Assembly (NCBI RefSeq): GCF_006874475.1
Contig: NZ_VIRM01000023.1
Span: 62,001 to 126,000 of the forward strand
Length of the DNA: 64,000 nt
Origin: Microbispora hainanensis
Lineage (GTDB): Bacteria > Actinomycetota > Actinomycetes > Streptosporangiales > Streptosporangiaceae
Direction of reading: 5' to 3'
In this document: piece by piece, positions 7,246 through 15,767 of the stretch
Position numbering within the stretch: position 1 is the stretch's first letter
Layout of the letters: every line of letters starts with the position of its first letter
Translations under genes and position numbers: made by a program
Notes under the pieces: generated by a model
Seen by the model: only the letters and a program-made list of their open reading frames with translations
Told to the model about the DNA's origin: nothing
Database searches by the model: none

Positions 7246-9576
7246 TCATCCGGTCGTGCAGGCCGCACCGTTCAGCGTGAAGGCGGCAGGGGCGGGGTTG
7301 GCGCCGTTGTAGGACCCCTGGAAGCCGAAGCCGGCCGTGCCGCCGTTCGCGCCGATGGTTCCGTTCCAGGCGGCGTTGGACGCGGTGACCTGCTGGCCCG
7401 ACTGCGTGATCGTCGAGTTCCAGTAGCCGGTGATCCTCTGGTTGCCCGCGTACGTCCACTGGAGCCGCCAGCCGTTGACCGGGCTCGACGACCTGTTGGT
7501 GATCGTCACGTCCGCGGTGAACCCGCCGCCCCAGTCGTTCACCTTGTACGTCACCACGCAGCCGCCGGTCGGCGCCGACGCACTGGCGCTCGGCGACGGG
7601 CTGGGCGACGGCGACGGGGACGGGGACGGGGACGGGGACGGGGAGGGCGAGGCCGGCGGAGACGGCGAGGGGGAAGGCGACGGGGAGGGAGACGGAGAGG
7701 GAGACGGAGAGGGAGACGGGGACGGGCTGGCGCTCGTGTAGGTCAGCCCGAAGCCATACTCGAACAGCCCCTGCTTGCCGTCACCGGCGTTGATCGGCTC
7801 CTGGTCGGCGCTGCGCGGCCACGTCATCGGCAGCTTCCCTGCCGGGGCGTGGTCGCCGAACAGCACGTCGGCCACGCCGCGCCCCTCGGTGCCCGGCAGC
7901 CAGGCCGCCACCAGGGCGTTCCACTGGTCGAGCTGGCCGGCGATGTCCATCGGCCGCCCGGAGACGAGCACCACGACCAGCGGCACGCCGGACGCCTTGA
8001 GCCGCTGCAGCGTGGCCAGGTCGGTCGAGTCGAGGCCCATCGAGCCGGTGCGGTCGCCCTGGCCCTCCGCGTACGGCGTCTCGCCCACGACGGCGATCGC
8101 CGCGCGGTAGGAGGAGTCGATGCCGCTGCCGTCGCGGTTGTAGGTGACCTGGGTGCCGGAGCCGACGGCGTCGCGGATGCCCTGCAGGATCGTGGTGCCG
8201 GTGGTGATGTTGCCCGACGCGCCCTGCCAGCTGATCGTCCAGCCGCCGCTCTGGTTGCCGATGTCGTCGGCGCTCTTGCCGGCCACGAAGATCTTGCCGC
8301 CGCTCTTGCCGAGCGGGAGCACGTTGCCCGCGTTCTTGAGCAGCACCAGCGACTCGCGTACGGCCTCGCGGGCCAGGGCGCGGTGCGCCGCGCTGCCCAC
8401 CGTGGAGGTGTAGGAACGGTCGGTCAGCGGCTTCTCGAACAGCCCGAGCTCGAACTTCTTGGTCAGGATGCGCCGGTTGGCGTCGTCGATCCGCGACGTC
8501 GCGATGCGGCCCGCCTGCACCTCCTGCCTGAGGAGCGTGACGAACCGCTTGTAGTCGGTCGGCACCATCACCATGTCGATGCCCGCGTTGACCGCCGTGG
8601 TGATCTCGTTAGCGGTGAAGCCGCTCTGGCCGTCGAGCTGGTCGATGCCCGCCCAGTCGGTGACCACGAAGCCGGTGAAGCCCAGCTCGCGCTTCAGCAC
8701 GTCGGTGATCAGGTAGTGGTTCCCGTGCATCCGCACGCCGTTCCACGAGCTGTAGGACACCATGACCGAGCCCACCCCGCGCTGCACGGCGGCCTTGAAC
8801 GGCGCCAGGTGGATCGCGCGCAGATCTGCCTCGCTCAGCTCGGTGTTGCCCTGGTCTCTGCCGCCCGTGGTGCCGCCGTCGCCGACGTAGTGCTTGGCGG
8901 TGGCGAGGATGGCGGCGTTCCCGGCGTTCTGGAAGCCGTCCACGATCGTCGTCATCTGCGTGACGAGCTGCGGGTCCTCACTGAAGGACTCGTACGTGCG
9001 GCCCCAGCGGTCGTTGCGGGCCACGCACAGGCAGGGCGCGAAGGTCCAGTCGATTCCGGTGCCGGACACCTCCTCGGCGGTCGCCTGCCCGATGCGCTCC
9101 ACCAGCTCGGGGTCGCGCGTCGCCCCGAGCCCGATGTTGTGCGGGAAGATCGTGGCGCCGGCCACGTTGTTGTGCCCGTGCACGGCGTCGATGCCGTAGA
9201 TCATCGGAATGCCGAGCGGGGTGGACAGCGCCTGCCGCTGGAAGTTGTCGTACATGTCGGCCCACGACGACGGGGTGTTCTGGGAGGGCGCCGAGCCGCC
9301 GCCGGACAGGATCGAGCCCAGCCGGTACGCCGCCACGTCGGAGATCGTCGTCAGGGCCGACCGGTCGGCCTGGGTCATCTGCCCGACCTTGTCGTCGAGC
9401 GACATCCGCGACAGCAGGTCGTCCACCCGCGTCGCCACCGGAAGGCTCGGATCCTTGTAGGGCGCGTCCGCCGCCGCCCGCGCGGCCTCGCGACAGCCGA
9501 CGAAGACGGCGCCGAGCGCCACGGCGAGCAGCGCCACGAGCGCGGGAATCCAGACGGGTCTCAGCCGGGATGTCAT
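7246..9576 (-). CDS. secreted GH3 beta-glucosidase with CBM2
   Basis: Extracellular glycoside hydrolase family 3, about 776 aa, expected to release glucose from beta-linked glucans or cellodextrins. Order of parts: an N-terminal signal sequence with a borderline lipobox (VFVGC); a GH3 TIM barrel (KVGQMTQ, IDAVHGHNNV, AKHYVGDG) with the nucleophile Asp about 307 in VVTDWAGID; the alpha/beta sandwich domain (SLVLLKN, VLVSGRPMD); a long Ser-Pro linker encoded by simple-sequence DNA (about 7560-7735); and a C-terminal family 2 cellulose-binding module (GGFTADVTITN, NGWRLQW, the Cys pair at both ends). AAGGAGG lies 5 bp before the ATG at 9576; a GTG one codon earlier is less well spaced. No CebR-type palindrome was seen upstream. 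Confidence 0.95.
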   Translation of the reverse strand: MTSRLRPVWIPALVALLAVALGAVFVGCREAARAAADAPYKDPSLPVATRVDDLLSRMSLDDKVGQMTQADRSALTTISDVAAYRLGSILSGGGSAPSQNTPSSWADMYDNFQRQALSTPLGIPMIYGIDAVHGHNNVAGATIFPHNIGLGATRDPELVERIGQATAEEVSGTGIDWTFAPCLCVARNDRWGRTYESFSEDPQLVTQMTTIVDGFQNAGNAAILATAKHYVGDGGTTGGRDQGNTELSEADLRAIHLAPFKAAVQRGVGSVMVSYSSWNGVRMHGNHYLITDVLKRELGFTGFVVTDWAGIDQLDGQSGFTANEITTAVNAGIDMVMVPTDYKRFVTLLRQEVQAGRIATSRIDDANRRILTKKFELGLFEKPLTDRSYTSTVGSAAHRALAREAVRESLVLLKNAGNVLPLGKSGGKIFVAGKSADDIGNQSGGWTISWQGASGNITTGTTILQGIRDAVGSGTQVTYNRDGSGIDSSYRAAIAVVGETPYAEGQGDRTGSMGLDSTDLATLQRLKASGVPLVVVLVSGRPMDIAGQLDQWNALVAAWLPGTEGRGVADVLFGDHAPAGKLPMTWPRSADQEPINAGDGKQGLFEYGFGLTYTSASPSPSPSPSPSPSPSPSPSPSPSPPASPSPSPSPSPSPSPSPSPSPSASASAPTGGCVVTYKVNDWGGGFTADVTITNRSSSPVNGWRLQWTYAGNQRITGYWNSTITQSGQQVTASNAAWNGTIGANGGTAGFGFQGSYNGANPAPAAFTLNGAACTTG

Positions 9577-9760
9577 CACGTCCTCCTTGATGCTCCCGCC
9601 GACCGTAGGAATCGCCGGGAATCCGGGTCAATCGACGTGACTCCCGGACACTCCCCACCAGCCGTGGGCGAGGAAAGTTTCACGTTCCACACCGGCCTTG
9701 CCGATCCGCTGTCGGCGAAGATCGCGCCGGTGGGCCGCGGGGCGGCCGTAGCGTCGTCCC

Positions 9761-10384
9761 ATGGATCTGGTCGAACTGCTCCCCAGCCTGTATTTCCTGC
9801 GGTTTCCCGTGGGGCACGTCTACCTGTGGCGCGATCCCGACGGGCTGACCCTGATCGACTCAGGGGTTCCCGGCTCCGCGCCGCTCATCGCGGACGCCGT
9901 CCGTTCGCTCGGGCACGCGCCGTCCGACGTACGGCGCCTGGTGCTGACGCACTTCCACGAGGACCACACCGGCTCGGCGGCCGGCATCGCCGCCTGGGGC
10001 GACGTCACCGTGTGCGCCCATCGTGACGACGCGCCCTTCGTCCGGGGTGAGGCGGCCGGACCCGCGCCGATTCTGTCCGGATGGGAGCAGGAGCTGTGGG
10101 ACCACGTGCACGCGGACATGCCGCACGTGCCCGCGCCACCCGTGCGCGTCGACCGCGAACTGGACGACGGCGACACGCTCGACTTCGGCGGCGGGGCGCG
10201 CGTGCTCGCCGTGCCCGGTCACACCCCGGGCAGCCTCGCGCTCCACCTGCCGGAGCCGGGCGTGCTGTTCACCGGCGACACCATCGCCCGCGCGCCCGAC
10301 GGCCAGGTCATCCTCGGCGTGTTCAACGCCGACCCGCCCGCGGCCGTCGCCTCGCTCGTACGGCAGGCGGCTCTCGACGTCTAG
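9761..10384 (+). CDS. MBL-fold metallohydrolase, truncated by amber codon
   Basis: Metallo-beta-lactamase-fold hydrolase, 207 aa, with the zinc motif THFHEDHTG (HxHxDH), later PGHTPGSLALH and FTGDTI. Such enzymes act on esters, thioesters or lactones; the substrate is unknown. The reading frame ends at a TAG at 10382 directly after ALDV. However, the same frame continues for 27 codons with FGHGEPV, the family's normal last metal-loop motif (PGHGxPV). The last His ligand is therefore lost unless the TAG is read through. The gene looks like a recent nonsense allele, or there is a base-call error at this position. Confidence 0.85.
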   Translation: MDLVELLPSLYFLRFPVGHVYLWRDPDGLTLIDSGVPGSAPLIADAVRSLGHAPSDVRRLVLTHFHEDHTGSAAGIAAWGDVTVCAHRDDAPFVRGEAAGPAPILSGWEQELWDHVHADMPHVPAPPVRVDRELDDGDTLDFGGGARVLAVPGHTPGSLALHLPEPGVLFTGDTIARAPDGQVILGVFNADPPAAVASLVRQAALDV

Positions 10385-10468
10385 ATCGCCTGTTTCGGCC
10401 ACGGCGAGCCCGTCACGGAGGGCGCCTCCCGGCTCATCGGGGACACGGCGGCCCGCCTCACCGGCTGA
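10382..10468 (+). pseudogene. detached 3' end of the MBL hydrolase
   Basis: In-frame continuation of the preceding gene after the TAG: IACFGHGEPVTEGASRL and following, to a TGA at 10466-10468. It restores the C-terminal His-containing motif and the final helix typical of the family. Confidence 0.75.
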
Positions 10469-10596
10469 CGCCGTACGGTCCCTCCGCGGGGAAGATCACA
10501 GGGGTGAGGCCGGCGCGGGCGGGGGATGTCTCGACCGTCATCTGTCCCCCCAGCGGCCGCCGTGGGAGCCGCGGTCGGCCGCAGTTAGGGGTGCGC

Positions 10597-13500
10597 ATGC
10601 GCGTCACCGCCGTCGAGTCCACCGAACTGTTCGTCCACCCGGCCACCGGAGAGGACGACCCGCGCCAGGTGGTCCGGGTCGTCCTCGGCGAGGTGCCGGA
10701 CGACGCGTCCCCGGCGGTGGAGGTCACCGGCCCCGGGGTGCGCGGCGAGCGCACAGTGGACGGACGCACCCCGGACGGACGCACCCCGGACGGGCGCACC
10801 CCGGACGGGCGTCCCCCGGGCACCGTGGTGGCGGTGCCGGTGCGCGTCACCCCGCCCGCCGCGCTCCCGGGCGCGCGCGTTCCGATCACCGTGCGGGCCG
10901 CCGCGGGGCGGGAGCGGTGCACGGCCGAGGGGGAGCTGCTCGTGGCCGAGCCCGGGTGGACGGTCTGGATGATCCCCCACTTCCACTACGACCCGGTCTG
11001 GTGGAACACCCAGGCCGCCTACACGGCCACCTGGGACCACGCGGGCGGCGCGGCGCAGGCGAACCGGCAGAAGTTCCAGCACGCGGGGTTCGACCTCGTC
11101 CGGCTCCACCTCGACACCGCCAGAAGGGAGCCCGGCTACACGTTCGTGCTCGCGGAGGCCGACTACCTCAAGCCCTACTGGAACGCCCACCCGGAGGACC
11201 GGGCATACCTGCGCCGCCTGCTCGCGGAGGGCCGGGTGGAGATCATGGGCGGCACGTACAACGAGCCGAACACCAACCTGACCGGGCCCGAGGCGACGAT
11301 CCGCAACCTCGTCCACGGCATCGGCTTCCAGCGCGACGTGCTCGGCGGCGACCCGGCGACGGCCTGGCAGCTCGACGCGTTCGGGCACGACCCGCAGTTT
11401 CCCGGGCTGGCCGCCGAGGCGGGGCTGACCTCCAGCTCGTGGGCGCGCGGGCCCTACCACCAGTGGGGCCCGATGCTCCGCGGCGGCGGCTGGGGCGACC
11501 CCTCGGTGATGCAGTTCCCCTCGGAGTTCGAGTGGGTGTCGCCGTCGGGGCGCGGGGTCATCACGCACTACATGCCGGCCCACTACAGCGCCGGGTGGTG
11601 GATGGACTCCGCGCCGACACTGGAACAGGCCGAGGCCGCGGTCTACGAGCTGTTCACGCTGCTCAAGAAGGTCGCCGCCACCCGCAACGTGCTGCTGCCG
11701 GTCGGCACCGACTACACCCCGCCGAACAAGTGGGTCATGGAGATCCAGCGCGACTGGAACGGGCGCTACGTCTCGCCCCGGTTCGTCTGCGGGCTGCCCA
11801 GGGAGTTCTTCGCCGCCGTACGGGCCGAGGGCGTCCGCCTGACACCGCAGACGCGCGACATGAACCCGATCTACACCGGCAAGGACGTGTCGTACATCGA
11901 CACCAAGCAGGCGCAGCGGCACGCCGAGACGCGGCTCGCCGACGCCGAGAAGTTCGCCGCGATCACCACCGCGACCCTCGGCGCGCCCTACCCGCACGCC
12001 GCGCTCGACAAGGCCTGGCGCCAGATCGCCTACGGCGCGCACCACGACGGCATCACCGGATCGGAGTCCGACCAGGTCTACCTCGACCTGATGACGGGCT
12101 GGCGGGAGGCCTACGACCTGAGCGGGCAGGTCCTCGACGCGTCGCTGCGCCGCCTCGGCGAGGGGCTGACCGGCGTCGCCGTCTGGAACCCCTCCTCCTG
12201 GCCCAGGACCGACCTCGTCCGCGTGCGGCTCACGCTGCCCGAGCCCGGCTCGTACGGCGTCGCGCTCGACCCGCCCGTCCGCGGGCTGCTGCTTGAGCAT
12301 CCCGAGCGGCACCCCGACGGCAGCCTCGCGGCCGTCGACGCGGTCTTCGTCGCCGACGACGTGCCCGCGCTCGGATATCGCACGTTCCGGCCGGTTCCCA
12401 CCCGTGAGCCCGCGCGGATCGGCTGGGCCGTACGCGAGGGGACCCGGATCGCGAACGCCACACACGCGGTGGAGGTCGACCCCGAGCGCGGCGGGACGGT
12501 GTCAAGCCTCACCGTCGAGGGCCGCGAGCTGCTGCAACAGGACCGGGTGGGCAACGAACTGCTCGTCTACGACGAGCACCCGGCGCACCCCCGCTTCGGC
12601 GAGGGCCCCTGGCACCTGGTGCCGAGCGGCGGGGTGAGCGGCTCGGCCGCGACCCCCGCGGAGGTCCACGTCGCCGAGTGCCCGGCGGGCCGGCGGATCG
12701 TCGTCGCCGGCCGGGTCGGCCCGGTCAGCTACACGCAGGAGATCACGCTCTGGGACGGGCTGGCGCGGGTGGACCTCACCACCCACGTGGACGAGTTCCA
12801 CGGCTCCGACGTGCTGCTCCGGCTGCGCTGGCCGGTGCGGGCGCCGGGGGCGCTGCCGGTCAGCGAGGTCGCGGGCGCCGTCGTCGGCCGCGGGTTCGGC
12901 CTCATCGACGTCGACTCCGCGGAGCACCCCTGGACGCTGGACAACCCCGCGCACAACTGGTTCGCGCTGTCGTCCACCGCCCGCGTCGTGCTGCGTTCGC
13001 CCGCCGGACGCCCCCTCGGCGCGCGGGCCGTCGGCGTCGCCGAGATCATCGCGCCGCAGGACGCGGCCGACGCCGACCTGAGAGACCTCGCCGTCGCCCT
13101 CGTGCGGCAGGGGGTGACCTCGACGTGCTCCACCGGGCCCGGCCCCCGATACGGCGACCTGGCCGTCGACTCCAACCTGCCCGACGTACGCATCGCGGTC
13201 GGCACGCCCGAGGAGAACCCGTTCGTCGCGGCGTTGCTGGACGACGCGGAGGCGGCGGAGCTGCGCGCGCGTCTCGACGCCGAGGGCCGGGCCCGCCTGT
13301 GGGTGCCGGCCGACGAGCCGCTGGAGAAGGTCTGGGTGCCGGGCGCGGACCTCACCGGTCTCCGCGACCTTCCGGTGCTCGTGGTCTGCGGCGAGGGCGC
13401 GGTGGGGGAGCTGATCGACGACCTCGCCGACGCGGCCGTGGAGGTGGTGACGGACGCCGAGCCGGCCGACGCCTCCCTCGACGACTACACGATCGGGCTG

Positions 13501-14922
13501 ATCAACCGGGGCATCCCGGGTTTCGCCATCGATCCCTCGGGGGCGATGCACGTGTCGCTGATGCGGTCGTGCACCGGCTGGCCGTCCGGCGTGTGGATCG
13601 ACCCGCCGCGCCGCACCGCGCCCGACGGCTCCGGCTTCCAGCTCCAGCACTGGACCCACACGTTCGAGTGCTCCCTGGTGGCGGGGCCGGGCGACTGGCG
13701 GGCGGCCGATCTCGTACGGCTCGGCCACGACGTCAACCACCCGCTGGCGGCGACCGTGGGCCGGGACGGGCCGGCGGGCGCGTCGCGGTCGTTCCTGGAG
13801 ACCGGGCCCGGCGTGGTCCTCACCGCGCTCAAGGCGGCGGGCAACCCGATCGCCTCGGGCCGGACGCCCGGCGCGGTGACCGCGCTGACCGCCCGCGTGT
13901 ACGAGGCGGGCGGCCGCACCGTCCCGCTGTCGATCACCACGACGCTGCCCCTGGACGCGGGCTCCGGGGGAACGGCGCCGTGGCGGCGGGCCGACCTCCT
14001 GGAGAACGTCACCGGGGACGCCCCCGGCACGCTCGACGGCATGGAGATCGTCACGCTCGTCGCCCCGCTCCGTCCCGTGCCGCCTGAAGAGGTGGTGGGG
14101 GAGCGGGCAGGCGGCTCTGACGTGAGCGGTTCGGGCGCGCATGCCGGCGGCCGGCCGGTGGCCTGCGGCAGCGCGCCCGTGGTGCCGGAGACCGAGCCGC
14201 ACCAGCCGGTCCACACGCGCTACTGGCTGAACAACACGGGGCCCGCGCCGATGGGCGACCTGCCGGTCGCCGTGCACCTGTCCCCGTCCGACCTGGACGT
14301 CTCGGGGCCGGTCGACCTGACCCTGACCGTCGCCTCCGGCCTCACGGAGGACCGGGCGGAGGGCGTGGTCACGCTCACCGCCCCCGACGGCTGGTCGGTG
14401 ACGCCCGCCGTCCGGCCGTACGTGCTGCCTCCCGGAGGCCACGCCACCGTGCCGGTCCGGCTCACGCCGCCCGCCGAAGCCGAGGCCGGTCTCTACGCGC
14501 TCACCGCGCGCATCGAGTGCGGCGGCCAGGCGTACGAGGACGTGACCCGGCTGCACGTGGTCCGGCCGGGGGAGGGCGGGCGGCGGTCAACGGGGCTGGA
14601 GGTGTCGCTGGAAGGTCTCGGCCACCCGCCGCGCCTGCGGCTGCGGCCCGGCGACCGGGCGGAGGTCGTGGTGCGGCTGCGGTCGGAGGCACGGTCGCCG
14701 GTCGCCGCGCAGGCGCAGCTCGTCAGCCCGTGGCAGACGTTCGAGATGTTCCCCGAGTGGAACGGCGGGGCCGTCGTGCCACCCGAGGGCGAGGCGGAGG
14801 TGTGCTTTCCGGTACGCGTGCCGCCCGGCGCTCGCCCTGGCCGCTGGTGGGCGCTGGTGAAGGTCGCCTGCGCCGGGTGGCTGCACTACACCGACACCAT
14901 CGAGGTCGAGGTCGAGCCGTGA
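10597..14922 (+). CDS. GH38 alpha-mannosidase, large multidomain
   Basis: Retaining alpha-mannosidase of glycoside hydrolase family 38, 1441 aa. Residues 56-75 hold four tandem pentapeptides of the type RTPDG (15-bp DNA units). The catalytic domain follows: PHFHYDPVWW (zinc ligands near 128-132), nucleophile Asp about 260 in WQLDAFGHD, and HHDGITGSESDQ near 480. Then come the beta-sandwich mannosidase domains. A C-terminal NEW3-like/NPCBM-associated segment (VDLTLTVASGL, PPGGHATVPVRL) and a final beta domain make it longer than classical ~1000-aa enzymes. No signal peptide is visible. Its stop overlaps the next start (GTGA), so the two are translationally coupled. The start at 10597 gives MRVTAVEST; a GTG two codons upstream is an alternative. 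Confidence 0.93.
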   Translation: MRVTAVESTELFVHPATGEDDPRQVVRVVLGEVPDDASPAVEVTGPGVRGERTVDGRTPDGRTPDGRTPDGRPPGTVVAVPVRVTPPAALPGARVPITVRAAAGRERCTAEGELLVAEPGWTVWMIPHFHYDPVWWNTQAAYTATWDHAGGAAQANRQKFQHAGFDLVRLHLDTARREPGYTFVLAEADYLKPYWNAHPEDRAYLRRLLAEGRVEIMGGTYNEPNTNLTGPEATIRNLVHGIGFQRDVLGGDPATAWQLDAFGHDPQFPGLAAEAGLTSSSWARGPYHQWGPMLRGGGWGDPSVMQFPSEFEWVSPSGRGVITHYMPAHYSAGWWMDSAPTLEQAEAAVYELFTLLKKVAATRNVLLPVGTDYTPPNKWVMEIQRDWNGRYVSPRFVCGLPREFFAAVRAEGVRLTPQTRDMNPIYTGKDVSYIDTKQAQRHAETRLADAEKFAAITTATLGAPYPHAALDKAWRQIAYGAHHDGITGSESDQVYLDLMTGWREAYDLSGQVLDASLRRLGEGLTGVAVWNPSSWPRTDLVRVRLTLPEPGSYGVALDPPVRGLLLEHPERHPDGSLAAVDAVFVADDVPALGYRTFRPVPTREPARIGWAVREGTRIANATHAVEVDPERGGTVSSLTVEGRELLQQDRVGNELLVYDEHPAHPRFGEGPWHLVPSGGVSGSAATPAEVHVAECPAGRRIVVAGRVGPVSYTQEITLWDGLARVDLTTHVDEFHGSDVLLRLRWPVRAPGALPVSEVAGAVVGRGFGLIDVDSAEHPWTLDNPAHNWFALSSTARVVLRSPAGRPLGARAVGVAEIIAPQDAADADLRDLAVALVRQGVTSTCSTGPGPRYGDLAVDSNLPDVRIAVGTPEENPFVAALLDDAEAAELRARLDAEGRARLWVPADEPLEKVWVPGADLTGLRDLPVLVVCGEGAVGELIDDLADAAVEVVTDAEPADASLDDYTIGLINRGIPGFAIDPSGAMHVSLMRSCTGWPSGVWIDPPRRTAPDGSGFQLQHWTHTFECSLVAGPGDWRAADLVRLGHDVNHPLAATVGRDGPAGASRSFLETGPGVVLTALKAAGNPIASGRTPGAVTALTARVYEAGGRTVPLSITTTLPLDAGSGGTAPWRRADLLENVTGDAPGTLDGMEIVTLVAPLRPVPPEEVVGERAGGSDVSGSGAHAGGRPVACGSAPVVPETEPHQPVHTRYWLNNTGPAPMGDLPVAVHLSPSDLDVSGPVDLTLTVASGLTEDRAEGVVTLTAPDGWSVTPAVRPYVLPPGGHATVPVRLTPPAEAEAGLYALTARIECGGQAYEDVTRLHVVRPGEGGRRSTGLEVSLEGLGHPPRLRLRPGDRAEVVVRLRSEARSPVAAQAQLVSPWQTFEMFPEWNGGAVVPPEGEAEVCFPVRVPPGARPGRWWALVKVACAGWLHYTDTIEVEVEP

Positions 14923-15704
14923 GCCGAGGTCGAGCCGTGAACGGTCCGCACGCTTCCCTGACCGGCGGCACGGTGGCGGCGACGGCGGGGGATCGGATGG
15001 TCACGGTCGGCGAGGTGGACCGGCGGCTGCGCCTGATGCGCGGCGGCCCGCTCGCCGCCCGGCTGCCGCGCCCGGAGACCGCCGAGGGCCGCAACCTGCG
15101 CCGCTGGCTGGTGCAGGTCATGGTGGCCGAGGCGCTGGCCGAGCAGGAGGCGGCCCGCCTCGGCCTGGAGCCCGAGCGTGCCGGCGCGGCAGAGGAGGCC
15201 GCGCTGACGCTCGCGGGCGCGCTGCGCACCGGAGGAGTCGCGGCGGCGGTGCTGGCGGCGTCACCGGCGGCGCGCGCGGTGTGCCAGGCGCTCGCCGCGG
15301 GCCACGAACCGGCCGAGGACGAGGTGCGCGACTACTACCGGCGCAACCTCGACCGTTTCACGACGCCCGAGACGCGCTGGGTCCGTCCGTTCGGGCCGGT
15401 CCGGCGCGGGGAGATCGCCGGGCCGATCGAGGACGCGGTCTTCGCCGCCCGCCAAGGTGAGACGGTCGGGCCCGTGGAGGGCCCCGGCGGTTCCTGGACC
15501 CTGGTGGTCGAGCGGATCGACGCGGCGCGGCGGGAGCCCTACGCGGCCGTGCGGGAGCCGATCCGCGCGGAGCTGGCGAAGGAGAGCGGGGAGCGGGCCT
15601 TCGCCCGGTGGCTCGACGCACGTCACGCCGACTCGGTCGTGCTCACGCCGGGGCACGAGCATCCGGCCGACCCCGCCCAGCCCGACGCCGACCACCGGCA
15701 CTGA
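14919..15704 (+). CDS. PPIase/SurA-like protein coupled to GH38
   Basis: About 261 aa, overlapping the mannosidase stop by 4 bp (GTGA), so it is very likely translated as a partner. The N-terminal half is helical (GEVDRRLRLMRGG, RRWLVQVMVAEALAEQEAARLG) like SurA/PrsA chaperone arms. The C-terminal half resembles a parvulin-type peptidyl-prolyl isomerase core (RWVRPFGPVRRGEIAGPIEDAVFAARQG, the GxxxGPVE turn, SWTLVVERI). No signal peptide is seen. A second in-frame GTG lies at 14937 inside an 18-bp-spaced repeat of the junction, so the true start is uncertain. Role inferred: folding or assembly helper for the mannosidase. Confidence 0.75.
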   Translation: MSRGRAVNGPHASLTGGTVAATAGDRMVTVGEVDRRLRLMRGGPLAARLPRPETAEGRNLRRWLVQVMVAEALAEQEAARLGLEPERAGAAEEAALTLAGALRTGGVAAAVLAASPAARAVCQALAAGHEPAEDEVRDYYRRNLDRFTTPETRWVRPFGPVRRGEIAGPIEDAVFAARQGETVGPVEGPGGSWTLVVERIDAARREPYAAVREPIRAELAKESGERAFARWLDARHADSVVLTPGHEHPADPAQPDADHRH

Positions 15705-15767
15705 CCATGGGAAACGCCCCGGTTCTCCGGCGGTCCGACCCCGGCGTTTCGGGGCAGGTGAGTAGGC

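Noticed and set aside
7560..7735. Regularly spaced short repeats resembling an array
   Set aside because: They encode the Ser-Pro linker of the GH3 enzyme; there are no spacers or palindromic repeats as in CRISPR.
10382..10384. TAG decoded as pyrrolysine, or programmed readthrough
   Set aside because: No pyl genes are in the window and no readthrough element is visible. A point mutation or sequencing error is simpler.
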